This document shows positions 28,090 through 37,240 of a stretch of 64,000 nt of DNA, one piece after another. The DNA comes from Acinetobacter sp. ANC 3832. Its GTDB lineage: Bacteria; Pseudomonadota; Gammaproteobacteria; Pseudomonadales; Moraxellaceae. Both the position numbers and the translations under genes were made by a program. The DNA is taken from the NCBI RefSeq assembly GCF_002135415.1, contig NZ_NEGJ01000003.1, positions 124,001 through 188,000 on the forward strand, given 5' to 3'. Numbering within the stretch: the stretch's first letter is position 1; every line of letters begins with the position of its first letter. A model generated the notes under the pieces. That model had not been told where the DNA came from and ran no database searches. It worked only from the letters and a program-made list of their open reading frames with translations.

Positions 28090-28545
28090 TTAATCCCGCT
28101 CATGACCCAGATAGACTGTCACTTTATCTGCGGTTGTGATGCGGACATCATGTCTTAAATATGGCGAATCCGCAATTTCAATAAATCGATACTGTTCAAT
28201 AGGGCTGATATATTTGTCTGATGATTTATCATATTCACGATCTTTTTTCTGCCATTCATAATCTGTTAACACAGTCGTATAAATTTCTTTCTTTTTCTCT
28301 TTATCTGATCGTTCTTTGGCAACTTGCCCATGCACTTTTTCTTGAGCTTCTGTAGATTGTTTCAAATCTTCTTTTACTGCGACAATAACAATGGGTGTTA
28401 ACCTTGCTAAATGATCTGTTTGCTCTGCTAACATTTCATCATTCATTTCTGTTTTAGCGATAGCCAGTGAAGACCCTAGTACTAAACAACCAGATAAAAT
28501 TATTTTTACATAGCTTTGATATAATTCATTATTCCTGATCATCAT
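28090..28545 (-). CDS. Small secreted protein of unknown function
   Basis: A 151-residue protein with a signal-like segment (ILSGCLVLGSSLAIAK). The Cys inside it could make it a lipoprotein (LSGC), but the later Ala-x-Ala-like site also fits. The mature part is highly charged (residues about 60-120, many Lys, Glu, Asp and Gln). I do not recognise a domain. It converges on rlmKL with a 20-bp gap, and clpB lies 190 bp further on the same strand. Confidence 0.6.
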   Translation of the reverse strand: MMIRNNELYQSYVKIILSGCLVLGSSLAIAKTEMNDEMLAEQTDHLARLTPIVIVAVKEDLKQSTEAQEKVHGQVAKERSDKEKKKEIYTTVLTDYEWQKKDREYDKSSDKYISPIEQYRFIEIADSPYLRHDVRITTADKVTVYLGHERD

Positions 28546-28685
28546 GATCCTTACTCCATTTTTTATTATTGCTTAGTAAAATCTAACAATTTTATAAAAC
28601 AACCGCAATCATATCCTTCAATTACCCGATAACAGGTATGTCCATATTTATATCGCTTTCTATCTGTACTGAGTTCATATGCAAT

Positions 28686-28712
28686 AAAAAACCCAGCCGA
28701 AGCTGGGTTTTT
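28686..28712 (-). terminator. Intrinsic terminator of clpB
   Basis: AAAAACCCAGC and GCTGGGTTTTTT around a CGAA tetraloop, ending in a T-run on the minus strand, 24 bp past the clpB stop. Confidence 0.88.
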
Positions 28713-28735
28713 TATTGCTGAGTAAAGCTAAACCA

Positions 28736-31315
28736 TTAACTTAATTTCAATTTATCAAATTGAAGTCGACCATTTTCAGCAGTGATTAAAATTGTATCAC
28801 CTAGGATGAAATCACCCGCCAGAATTTTCTGAGCCAATGGATTTTCAACCTGTTGCTGAATGGCACGTTTCAATGGACGCGCACCATAAAGTGGGTCAAA
28901 ACCTGCTTCAATCAATAAATCAAAAGCAGCATCATCTACTTTTAAGCCCATATCACGATCATTCAAACGAGAACGTAAACGATCCAATTGAATGTCTGCG
29001 ATGCCACGAATTTGTGATTTTTTCAATGAATGGAAAACCACAAGCTCATCAATACGGTTAATAAACTCTGGACGGAAATGTTGTGAAACTGCATTCATTA
29101 CAGTCACACGCACTTCATCATCACTTGCACCCTCACCCAATTCACGCACATCGCTTGAACCAAGGTTTGATGTCATCACAATCACCGTATTTTTAAAGTC
29201 AATGACACGACCCTGAGAGTCGGTTAAACGACCATCATCCAACACTTGTAGTAAAATATTGAATACATCAGGATGTGCTTTCTCAACCTCATCAAATAAC
29301 ACCACACTATACGGTTTACGGCGAACAGCTTCAGTTAACACACCACCTTCTTCATAACCCACATAACCAGGAGGTGCACCCACTAAACGGCTCACAGAAT
29401 GTTTTTCCATGAACTCACTCATATCGATACGAATCATCGCATCATCACTGTCAAACAAGAAGTTCGCCAATGCTTTAGTCAGCTCAGTTTTACCGACCCC
29501 TGTTGGTCCAAGGAATAAGAATGAACCACTTGGACGGTTCGGATCGGATAAACCGGCGCGTGAACGACGTACCGCATTTGATACAGCAACTACAGCTTCA
29601 TCTTGACCTACAACACGGTTATGTAAAAACTCTTCCATATTTAAGAGTTTTTCACGTTCACCTTGCAACATTTTGGTCACAGGAATACCTGTCGCAGCAC
29701 TTACAACTTCTGCAATTTCATTTTCAGTCACTTTAGTACGAATCAGTTTTGGCTCGTCATTTGCTTCAGCCACCTCTTCTTCATTCAAGCGTTTTTGCAA
29801 CTCTGGAATCACACCATATTGCAAACGGCTTGCTTCTGCCAAATCACCTTCACGTTGCGCTTTTTCAAAAGCAGTACGTGCTTTATCCAATTCAACCTGA
29901 GCCTGATTTGTACCTTCAACTAAAGTTTTTTCAGCACGCCATACTTCTTCCAAATCATTGTATTCACGCTGAACTTCTTCAATTTGTTTTTCAAGATGTT
30001 GCACTTCAACATGACTGACAGAATCAGCATCTTTTTTCACTGCTTCCAATTGCATTTTCAACTGGATTAAACGTCGATCTAAACGGTCTAAAGGCTCTGG
30101 TTTAGAGTCAATTTCCATTTTGATTCGTGATGCTGCTTCATCAATCAAATCAATTGCTTTGTCAGGTAATTGACGATCTGTGATGTAACGATGCGACATT
30201 TTCGCAGCGGCAATAATCGCAGAATCAAGAATTTGCACACCATGATGGGTTGCATATTTCTCTTTCAATCCACGCAGAATCGCAATGGTATCTTCTACAC
30301 TTGGCTCATCGACCAATACTTTTTGAAAACGACGTTCCAAAGCAGCATCTTTTTCAATGAATTGGCGATATTCATCTAAAGTCGTTGCACCCACACAACG
30401 TAATTCACCGCGAGCCAATGCAGGTTTCAACATATTCCCTGCATCCATTGCACCATCACCCTTACCTGCGCCAACGAGCGTATGTAATTCGTCAATAAAT
30501 AGAATGATTTCGCCATCATGCTTAGAAAGGTCTTTCAACACTGCTTTTAGACGTTCTTCGAACTCACCACGATATTTTGCACCTGCAAGCAATGAACCTA
30601 AATCTAAAGATAAAACACGTTTACCTTTTAGACTTTCAGGCACCTCACCATTCACAATACGCTGTGCCAAACCTTCAACAATCGCTGTTTTACCCACACC
30701 TGGCTCACCAATCAATACTGGATTGTTTTTGGTACGGCGTGATAATACTTGAATGGTACGACGAATTTCTTCATCACGACCAATTACAGGGTCTAATTTT
30801 CCCACCATCGCACGTTCAGTCAAGTCGACGGTATATTTATTTAATGAATCTCTTTGATCTTCGTGGTTATTTGCCATAACTTTGTCGCCACCTCGAATAT
30901 TTTCAATTGCTTTACGTAGTTTTTCAGTTGTTACACCTACGCCATTTAATAATGTTTTGGTTGTACCTGTTTCCGCTAAAGCCAGTATCACCCAGTCAGT
31001 CGATAAAAACTCATCCCCTGCTTTCTGTGCATAGCTGTCTGCCAAATTCAAGGCACGTACAGCTTCAGGATTCAGGTTAATATCACCCGTTGGATTGGCA
31101 ATCGTTGCTGCATCATTTAATGCTTGTTGCAACTTGGTTTGAAGATCACGTAAATTTGCACCTGCCTGTTGTAACAGACTAATATTGGCTGGTTCTTCCA
31201 ATAAGGCAGATAAAATATGAATACCTTCAATTGAGGTATTGTCTTTGCCCATTGCTAAAGATTGGGCATCTGATAACGCTTGCTGTAAACGGTTTGTAAA
31301 TTTTTCAAAACGCAT
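28736..31315 (-). CDS. clpB: ATP-dependent disaggregase ClpB
   Basis: Hexameric AAA+ chaperone that dissolves heat-damaged aggregates together with DnaK. The 859 residues show the ClpN repeats, the first Walker [16 protein letters not shown], and the coiled-coil middle domain (about 400-530) that separates ClpB from proteolytic Clp ATPases. The second Walker A is [19 protein letters not shown], with [17 protein letters not shown] and [14 protein letters not shown]. No ClpP-binding loop is expected in this family. A GTG five codons upstream is in frame, but the ATG at 31315 has GAGGA at good spacing. A sigma-32-type promoter lies just upstream. Confidence 0.96.
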   Translation of the reverse strand: MRFEKFTNRLQQALSDAQSLAMGKDNTSIEGIHILSALLEEPANISLLQQAGANLRDLQTKLQQALNDAATIANPTGDINLNPEAVRALNLADSYAQKAGDEFLSTDWVILALAETGTTKTLLNGVGVTTEKLRKAIENIRGGDKVMANNHEDQRDSLNKYTVDLTERAMVGKLDPVIGRDEEIRRTIQVLSRRTKNNPVLIGEPGVGKTAIVEGLAQRIVNGEVPESLKGKRVLSLDLGSLLAGAKYRGEFEERLKAVLKDLSKHDGEIILFIDELHTLVGAGKGDGAMDAGNMLKPALARGELRCVGATTLDEYRQFIEKDAALERRFQKVLVDEPSVEDTIAILRGLKEKYATHHGVQILDSAIIAAAKMSHRYITDRQLPDKAIDLIDEAASRIKMEIDSKPEPLDRLDRRLIQLKMQLEAVKKDADSVSHVEVQHLEKQIEEVQREYNDLEEVWRAEKTLVEGTNQAQVELDKARTAFEKAQREGDLAEASRLQYGVIPELQKRLNEEEVAEANDEPKLIRTKVTENEIAEVVSAATGIPVTKMLQGEREKLLNMEEFLHNRVVGQDEAVVAVSNAVRRSRAGLSDPNRPSGSFLFLGPTGVGKTELTKALANFLFDSDDAMIRIDMSEFMEKHSVSRLVGAPPGYVGYEEGGVLTEAVRRKPYSVVLFDEVEKAHPDVFNILLQVLDDGRLTDSQGRVIDFKNTVIVMTSNLGSSDVRELGEGASDDEVRVTVMNAVSQHFRPEFINRIDELVVFHSLKKSQIRGIADIQLDRLRSRLNDRDMGLKVDDAAFDLLIEAGFDPLYGARPLKRAIQQQVENPLAQKILAGDFILGDTILITAENGRLQFDKLKLS

Positions 31316-31353
31316 TCTTATTTTCCTCACAACAAATTTTCTACTTGATAGAT

Positions 31354-31381
31354 ATATGGGAATGATTTACGTTTTTTCAAG
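31354..31381 (-). promoter_or_regulatory. Heat-shock (sigma-32 type) promoter of clpB
   Basis: On the minus strand the -35 element CTTGAAA (31375-31381) is followed after 13 bp by TCCCATAT (31354-31361). The sigma-32 consensus is CTTGAAA and CCCCATNT with 11-16 bp between. The box ends 39 bp before the clpB start. Heat induction is inferred from this match. Confidence 0.8.
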
Positions 31382-32097
31382 GAAATTTTATAAAAATACT
31401 GTTTTTTTTCAACAACTAACAAATATTGAAATAAAATTAAACTACAGTTATAACATGGGTACTAACGCATACCCTTTCAAGCTCATTTTATTTTAAATAT
31501 TCATTACTTAATTCCCCATGAATATTTAAAATTGAATAAGCTCATAACTACAATAAGCACTTACACAGCAATTGAGAATAAAAACAATGTAGAATTTTAG
31601 TAACTGTTTTATTTTAATTTTTTAATAGAAAGAATAGAGACTTCTATCACTAATCTCATTGAAATTAGCTCCTTTCACGTCGCTTTCAACCCTCACAATA
31701 GAAAGCATTTGCCCCATAAATATCTAGGCTAGCCTAAAGCATCCATTTTGATGAAATAACCGATTTAAAATCTTCAATAGACCTCTTGCATAAGTCAGCT
31801 TTTAATCAACATTTGTTCATAATGGATGTCCCTCCGCTTTTTAAGGAGAGGGTTAGAGAAAGAATTATCTTTATTTAGGATTCACCCTCATCCAAACTTT
31901 CTCCCATAAAGAGAAGGAACATTCAATCTCAATCAAATACCATTTCTGTTTATAAAATTTTGTTCATTTCTCGATTCTCGCAAGAGCTCTAATAACAGAT
32001 CATAGAAATGGTTTTAATTATAAAATGCTGATCTGTCTTCGTTTCAATACGATATGTAAGCCGCTGTCACACCCTAGTAAATGAATTTACTCGATTA
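31382..32097. other. Gene-free stretch between clpB and the serine acetyltransferase gene
   Basis: About 0.7 kb, AT-rich, with no credible reading frame on either strand. The right part holds a MITE-like repeat (31779-31990). The remaining bases show nothing I can name. Confidence 0.5.
31779..31990 (+). repeat. MITE-like element, copy A (left flank of the encapsulin locus)
   Basis: A 212-bp element with inverted ends: AGACCTCTTGC at 31779 and, on the other strand, AGAGCTCTTGC ending at 31990 (10 of 11 match). Two more copies occur at 36876-37067 (same orientation) and 52671-52881 (opposite). The first 45 bases after the outer AGACCT differ from copy B at one position. An inner palindrome resembles the GGAGAGGG-type intergenic repeats. 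It has no coding capacity, so it would need a transposase in trans. Confidence 0.8.
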
Positions 32098-33006
32098 TTA
32101 AACTTCTGTTTTTGTCAGCGAACTCTGTGAAACAGCACTATTCGGTGCAACACTTTGCGTAATCCAAACATTCCCACCAATAATCGCGCCTTGTCCAATG
32201 GTAATGCGTCCGAGAATGGTCGCCCCTGCATAGATCACCACATTATCTTCAACAATTGGATGCCGTGCATACTCTTTCTGCAAACGCCCAGAATCATCAA
32301 TTTCAAAGCGTTTAGCGCCCAGTGTGACAGCCTGATAAATACGGACATTTTTACCAATAACACAAGTTTCGCCAATCACCACACCAGTCCCATGATCAAT
32401 AAAAAAGCCCTGATCAATTTGTGCACCAGGGTGAATATCAATCCCTGTTTTAGAATGTGCAATTTCAGCAATCAGCCTTGCCAATAAAGAGAGATCTTTT
32501 TTATAAAACTCATGCGCAATTCGATGATAAATAATCGCAAGAATCCCCGGATAGCATAACAAGACTTCATCTACACTGCGGGCAGCGGGATCACCCTCAT
32601 AAGCAGCAATCACATCTGTATCTAAAATTTTACGAATGTTAGGAAGCTTTTGTGCAAATTCATTAACAATACTTTCAGCAAGCACTGTGCTCACTTCTAT
32701 ATTTTCATGATGTTTTTTATATTTATAATCATAGGTTAGGTTTAATTTAACTTGCTCAAGCAAAGCATATAATGTTTTTTCAAGCGTATGTGCAATATAG
32801 AAATTTTCACTTTGCTGCCTTAAATCATGTGGCCCTAAACGCATCGGAAATAGAACACCACATAAATCATTCAGTATTTTTTTAATTTCATCTTTGGATG
32901 GTAACTCACGCCCACCAAAATCTTTCAGGCTTCTTTGCTGAGTTCGCCATTGGTTACGAGCTTCTTGCAACTCATCAACAATATTCTGAATATTCCACAT
33001 TGTCAT
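32098..33006 (-). CDS. Serine O-acetyltransferase, EpsC type, divergent from the encapsulin operon
   Basis: A second serine acetyltransferase (302 residues), longer at the N-terminus than the CysE at 2973. The N-terminal helical part ends with DVIAAYEGDPAARSVDEVLL. The left-handed beta-helix has DIHPGAQIDQGFFIDHGTG, VVIGETCVIGKNVRIYQAVT and a final WITQSVAPNSAVSQSS. The in-frame ATG at 33027 lacks a ribosome site; the ATG at 33006 has AGG seven bases before it. In family 2A encapsulin loci such an enzyme is a usual neighbour. It would supply O-acetylserine for making the cysteine that the encapsulated desulfurase consumes. Confidence 0.9.
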   Translation of the reverse strand: MTMWNIQNIVDELQEARNQWRTQQRSLKDFGGRELPSKDEIKKILNDLCGVLFPMRLGPHDLRQQSENFYIAHTLEKTLYALLEQVKLNLTYDYKYKKHHENIEVSTVLAESIVNEFAQKLPNIRKILDTDVIAAYEGDPAARSVDEVLLCYPGILAIIYHRIAHEFYKKDLSLLARLIAEIAHSKTGIDIHPGAQIDQGFFIDHGTGVVIGETCVIGKNVRIYQAVTLGAKRFEIDDSGRLQKEYARHPIVEDNVVIYAGATILGRITIGQGAIIGGNVWITQSVAPNSAVSQSSLTKTEV

Positions 33007-33316
33007 ATGTTTACCTACATTGCACATAGAGTCATTGTTTTATTTTTTAAACTTTAAGAATGAAAAACTATGATTTATTATTCAATTCACTGAGCAAATA
33101 GTATTTTATTATCTCCGTTTTAGATAAACATTATTTTGTATATCGATATCTACATTTTGAATTAAAAACCTTTCCTTTTTTAAGAATAACTAATCCAATT
33201 TTTATTCATTTTAAGAATATAAAAAATCATTATATTAAATATCATCTTTACCAATAAATGAGAGCAAACTCTATTTTTAAGGTTAAATAAATGGAGTTTG
33301 ATCGAAGGCACTAGAA
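33007..33316. promoter_or_regulatory. Divergent control region with three TTTAAGAAT boxes
   Basis: This 310-bp region must hold both divergent promoters of the sulfur locus. The nonamer TTTAAGAAT occurs three times in the same orientation, at 33053-33061, 33179-33187 and 33210-33218. The last two are 31 bp apart, about three helical turns, and share the longer TTTTAAGAATA. This spacing is what a regulator bound on one face of DNA would need. A sulfur-responsive factor such as CysB is a guess. Confidence 0.45.
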
Positions 33317-33805
33317 ATGAATAGTTTAACAAATCCTAATTTTCCCGAATTAAATTCTGATCAAATTAAGCAAATCTTTGATCAGGCAAAACAGCGGGTT
33401 GAAGATCATTATTTAGAATTTACAGGCACAGTTCTTCCACATGAAGCATGGGCTTTATTCCAAGCAGGTCATGTATCAATTGTAGATGTCAGAACGGCTG
33501 AAGAACGTAAATTTGTCGGTTTTGTTGAAGAAACTATTCATATCCCATGGGCAACAGGCACGGCTTTAAACCGTAACCCACGCTTTGCAAAAGAACTTGA
33601 AAGCAAAGTCGGTAAAGACAAAATCATTCTCTTATTGTGCCGTAGTGGTAAACGCTCCGCTGCTGCTGCCAATGTCGCTTTTAATGCAGGTTTCACTGAA
33701 ATTTATAATATTGATCAAGGTTTTGAAGGTGATTTAGATGAGACTAATCATCGTGGTGCTTTCAATGGTTGGCGTTTTCATAATCTGCCATGGCGACAGG
33801 AATAA
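33317..33805 (+). CDS. Rhodanese-domain sulfurtransferase of the encapsulin operon
   Basis: A 162-residue single-domain rhodanese. The fold markers are VSIVDVRTAEERKFVGFV (about 53-70), HIPWATG and the active-site loop LLCRSGKRSAAAA with Cys108 as the persulfide-forming residue. GFEGDLDETNHRGAFNGWR near the end is typical of the small rhodaneses in these loci. It would pass sulfane sulfur to or from the desulfurase product. The gene opens the operon. The shell gene starts 212 bp downstream, so a second promoter between them is possible. Confidence 0.9.
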   Translation: MNSLTNPNFPELNSDQIKQIFDQAKQRVEDHYLEFTGTVLPHEAWALFQAGHVSIVDVRTAEERKFVGFVEETIHIPWATGTALNRNPRFAKELESKVGKDKIILLLCRSGKRSAAAANVAFNAGFTEIYNIDQGFEGDLDETNHRGAFNGWRFHNLPWRQE

Positions 33806-34017
33806 TTAAAAACCGATTAAATAATGATTCATTTTTTGTGATCGAATTAAATTTCAGATACGTAAAAAGTCTTTAAACATAACAAGTAAACATCATTTTA
33901 GAACTTCAATTTTCATGGAGAGGATCACTATTACTAAAATTTTATAAATATGCAGATTCATTACCTCTTAACCGAAAAATTAAACCCAATTAAAAAGATA
34001 TTCTAAGGATTCAAAAC

Positions 34018-34950
34018 ATGGCTAAACACCCAGATGTTGCCCGTCAAGCGCTGAACGATCAAGCCGCTCGTCAGCTTGCCAATGCCACCAAAACAGTTCC
34101 ACAGCTTTCGACCATTACGCCACGTTGGCTCACGCATTTACTGCAATGGACACCTGTTGAAGCAGGTATTTACCGTGTCAATAAAGTCAGCAATACCGAT
34201 GATATTCAAGTCGCATGTACACAACGTGATGAAGCGACTTTGCCACAAACTTTTGTTGATTATGAAGTTAATCCAAGAGAATACTTTTTAAACGGTGTTT
34301 CTACGGTATTAGACATCCATACCCGTGTTTCAGACCTTTACAGCAGTCCACATGATCAGATTAAAGAACAATTACGCTTAACCATTGAAACCATCAAAGA
34401 ACGTCAAGAAAGCGAACTGATCAATAACCCTGAATATGGTTTATTGGCCAGTGTTGCAGATGAACAACGTATTTCAACATTGACTGGCGCACCAACGCCT
34501 GACGATTTTGATGATTTATTGCGTAAAGTTTGGAAAGAACCAGGTTTCTTCCTTGCACACCCAGATGCAATTGCTGCTTTTGGTCGTGAATGTACGCGTC
34601 GTGGTGTTCCGCCTCCAACAGTCAGCCTATTTGGTTCTCAGTTTATTACTTGGCGCGGTATTCCACTGATTCCATCCAATAAAATCCCTGTTGAAGATGG
34701 TAAAACCAAGATTATTCTTTTACGTGTTGGTGAAAAACGTCAAGGTGTGGTTGGCTTATTCCAACCGGGTCTTGCAGGTGAACAAGCGCCAGGCTTGTCA
34801 GTACGCTTTATGGGCATCAACCGTAATGCGATTGCATCTTACTTAATTTCACTGTATTGCTCACTTGCTGTTTTAACTGATGATGCCCTTGCGGTACTTG
34901 ATGACGTGGAGGTAGACAAATACCATGACTATCCAACAACTTACAAGTAA
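34018..34950 (+). CDS. Family 2A encapsulin shell protein
   Basis: A 310-residue shell protomer of the HK97 capsid fold, of the SrpI-like family 2A encapsulins. The recognition rests on the whole sequence pattern: PQLSTITPRWLTHLLQWTPV near the N-terminal arm, VNPREYFLNGVSTVLDIHTR, GLLASVADEQRISTLTGAPT, CTRRGVPPPTVSLFGSQFIT and the C-terminal SVRFMGINRNAIASYL. Shells of this family assemble into icosahedral compartments that house a cysteine desulfurase. AAGGA lies upstream of the ATG. The 3' end overlaps the desulfurase gene by 26 bases, so the two are coupled. Confidence 0.95.
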   Translation: MAKHPDVARQALNDQAARQLANATKTVPQLSTITPRWLTHLLQWTPVEAGIYRVNKVSNTDDIQVACTQRDEATLPQTFVDYEVNPREYFLNGVSTVLDIHTRVSDLYSSPHDQIKEQLRLTIETIKERQESELINNPEYGLLASVADEQRISTLTGAPTPDDFDDLLRKVWKEPGFFLAHPDAIAAFGRECTRRGVPPPTVSLFGSQFITWRGIPLIPSNKIPVEDGKTKIILLRVGEKRQGVVGLFQPGLAGEQAPGLSVRFMGINRNAIASYLISLYCSLAVLTDDALAVLDDVEVDKYHDYPTTYK

Positions 34951-36868
34951 TTCACCAAGGGCTGATCTTTCAGAACAGATTGCAACAGCACCGATCAGTG
35001 AATCATTCATTACTCAGTTGGCAGCAGAATTTTTTTCTGCTTTACCAAAACAAAACCTGCAAGGTTTCAACTTTGATTTACCGAGACATTCTCCACAGCC
35101 GAAAGATCCGATTGTTGCATTATCAGGTCGAATTCCTGCGATTGTTGAACAGACAAATTTAAATCCAAATTCAACACAGCATTTTATTGAGCCAATCGCG
35201 GATCATCCTGAACGTAGAATTTTATCTTCTGCTCCTGTGATTGGTGGCGCGAACACGCCTGATCCATTGGTGGCAGTAAATAGATTGGATTTATCACTCA
35301 ACTCTGCACCGTTCTCACAGCACTCTGCGCCGACAAGTATTCCTGTGTCTTCGCCTGCTCAAGCATCTTCTGGGTTTTATTTCCTCGATTTGCAAAAACC
35401 TAATGCTGTGAACCAGCAAACTGTGCAGACACGTTCAGCACAATCAGATGTATTAAGAAATCCGTATGCTTTTGATGACTATCATTTTAGTCAAGATCAT
35501 CAATTGAAAAGTGCTTTACAAGATCGTAATGACAAACCTGCTACAGCAGAATCTGGCTATTACTTTTTACAATCACCAACGGTTGAAACAACTCGTCCGC
35601 ATTCAGATTTGCAAATCCCAACGACAGCGCAAAACTATCAGCCAATTGATATTTTGCAAATTCGGAAAGACTTTCCAATTTTGCAAGAACGTGTCAATGG
35701 AAAGCAGCTGATCTGGTTAGATAATGCAGCGACAACGCATAAACCTTTAGCCGTTATTGAACGAATTTGTCACTTTTATAAGCACGAAAACTCCAATATT
35801 CATCGTGCCGCACATGAGTTGGCTGCCCGTGCCAGTGATGCCTATGAACACGCGCGTGATGTGGTTGCCCGATTTATTGGTGCAAAATCATCACAGAATA
35901 TTGTTTTTGTCAGAGGAACGACTGAAGGCATCAACTTAATCGCCAAAACATGGGGTAAGCAAAATATTCAAGCAGGAGATGAAATTATTGTTTCGCACTT
36001 GGAGCATCATGCCAATATTGTACCGTGGTATCAGCTTACTCAAGAAACAGGTGCTAAACTACGCGTGATTCCTGTGGATGATACAGGTCAAATTCAGATT
36101 GAAGAGTTTGTTAAACTACTTAATCCAAGAACTAAACTTGTTTCAATCACTCAGGTATCCAATGCGCTTGGAACTGTGACGCCTACTCAAGAAATCATTG
36201 CCCTTGCACATGCTGCAGGTGTACCTGTTTTGGTGGATGGTGCGCAGTCTGTGTCTCACATGCCTACCAATGTCACTGCTTTGGATGTAGATTTCTTTGT
36301 ATTCTCAGGGCATAAAGTATTTGGACCAACAGGTATCGGTGCTGTATATGCAAAATCTGAGTTATTAGATTCCATGCCAGTTTGGGAAGGTGGCGGTAAT
36401 ATGATTCAGGATGTCACCTTTGAAAATATTGTCTATCAACCTGCTCCAAGCAAATTTGAAGCAGGTACTGGAAATATTGCTGATGCTGTCGGTTTAGGTG
36501 CTGCACTTGAATATGTAGAAAGTCTGGGAATTCATAATATTGCCCGTTATGAACATGATTTATTAGAATATGGGCAACATGCTTTGCAAAGTATTTCAGG
36601 TCTACGCTTGATTGGCACAGCATTAAATAAAGCCAGTGTTATGTCATTTACATTGGCGGGTTATGAAACAGAAGAAGTTGGTAAAGTGCTGAATCAGCAT
36701 GGTATTGCTGTGCGTACAGGTCATCATTGTGCTCAACCGATCTTACGGCGCTTTGGCGTTGAAAGAACAATTCGTCCTTCTTTGGCTTTTTACAATACCA
36801 CGGATGAAATTGATACGCTGATTTCTGTCCTGCACCAACTAAGACGTAATAGACCTTATAAAACATAA
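34925..36868 (+). CDS. Encapsulated cysteine desulfurase with N-terminal cargo-loading domain
   Basis: A 647-residue PLP enzyme that takes sulfur from cysteine, leaving alanine. Residues 1-240 are low in complexity and probably disordered, rich in Pro, Ser, Gln and Asn. They carry two related motifs, SGFYFLDL (149-156) and SGYYFLQ (210-216), and NPYAFDDYHF (179-188). This is the expected shell-targeting region. The rest is a SufS-like group II desulfurase with ITQVSNALGTVTP, the PLP lysine in SGHKVFGPTG (Lys464) and the catalytic cysteine in RTGHHCAQP (Cys602). GGAGG lies 12 bases before the ATG, inside the shell gene. It is the cargo enzyme of the encapsulin. Confidence 0.95.
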   Translation: MTIQQLTSNSPRADLSEQIATAPISESFITQLAAEFFSALPKQNLQGFNFDLPRHSPQPKDPIVALSGRIPAIVEQTNLNPNSTQHFIEPIADHPERRILSSAPVIGGANTPDPLVAVNRLDLSLNSAPFSQHSAPTSIPVSSPAQASSGFYFLDLQKPNAVNQQTVQTRSAQSDVLRNPYAFDDYHFSQDHQLKSALQDRNDKPATAESGYYFLQSPTVETTRPHSDLQIPTTAQNYQPIDILQIRKDFPILQERVNGKQLIWLDNAATTHKPLAVIERICHFYKHENSNIHRAAHELAARASDAYEHARDVVARFIGAKSSQNIVFVRGTTEGINLIAKTWGKQNIQAGDEIIVSHLEHHANIVPWYQLTQETGAKLRVIPVDDTGQIQIEEFVKLLNPRTKLVSITQVSNALGTVTPTQEIIALAHAAGVPVLVDGAQSVSHMPTNVTALDVDFFVFSGHKVFGPTGIGAVYAKSELLDSMPVWEGGGNMIQDVTFENIVYQPAPSKFEAGTGNIADAVGLGAALEYVESLGIHNIARYEHDLLEYGQHALQSISGLRLIGTALNKASVMSFTLAGYETEEVGKVLNQHGIAVRTGHHCAQPILRRFGVERTIRPSLAFYNTTDEIDTLISVLHQLRRNRPYKT

Positions 36869-36875
36869 TCTATTA

Positions 36876-37067
36876 AATATCTTGCATAAGTCAGCTTTTA
36901 ATCAACATTGGTTCATAATGGATGTGTCCCCCTCTCCTTTTAAGGAGAGGGTTATCTTTGGGATTAATCTTAACCTTCTCTGAAAGTGAGAAAGAACATT
37001 CAATTTTTGTCAAATAGCATTTCCGCTTATAAAATTTTGTTTATTTCTCCACTTTCGTAAGAGATCT
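36876..37067 (+). repeat. MITE-like element, copy B (right flank of the encapsulin locus)
   Basis: A 192-bp copy of the element at 31779, in the same orientation, starting 8 bp after the desulfurase stop. The ends are more worn (ATATCTTGC and AGATCTCTTAC). The 45-base core start CTTGCATAAGTCAGC onward matches copy A except at one base. The inner CTCTCCTTTTAAGGAGAG palindrome may also end transcription of the operon. Confidence 0.8.
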
Positions 37068-37240
37068 AATATTTATATACAATCACCGATCACTCACATA
37101 TTTAAAGTTTTAGACACGTGAATATACATTCTGTTAGCTGAAATCTTCGAATAATTTCAGTTTGAATTAACAAAGTCGATCTTGAGCAAAACATTAGATC
37201 AGCTTCATAATTGAATCAAATCAAAATCAGCATTCTTGTT
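37068..37240. other. Upstream region of the M23 peptidase gene
   Basis: With copy B this makes a 372-bp gap. The part from 37068 should hold the peptidase promoter. I see no reading frame here apart from an in-frame TTG extension of the peptidase at 37211. Confidence 0.4.

Noticed and set aside
30357-30752. Plus-strand frames across clpB
   Set aside because: Antisense shadows of a highly conserved gene. Several overlapping frames of this type occur along clpB.
32098-33006. Second serine acetyltransferase as a plain cysE duplicate
   Set aside because: It differs from the copy at 2973 in N-terminal length and in the helix segments, matches the EpsC type and is placed at the encapsulin locus, so it is not a recent duplicate.
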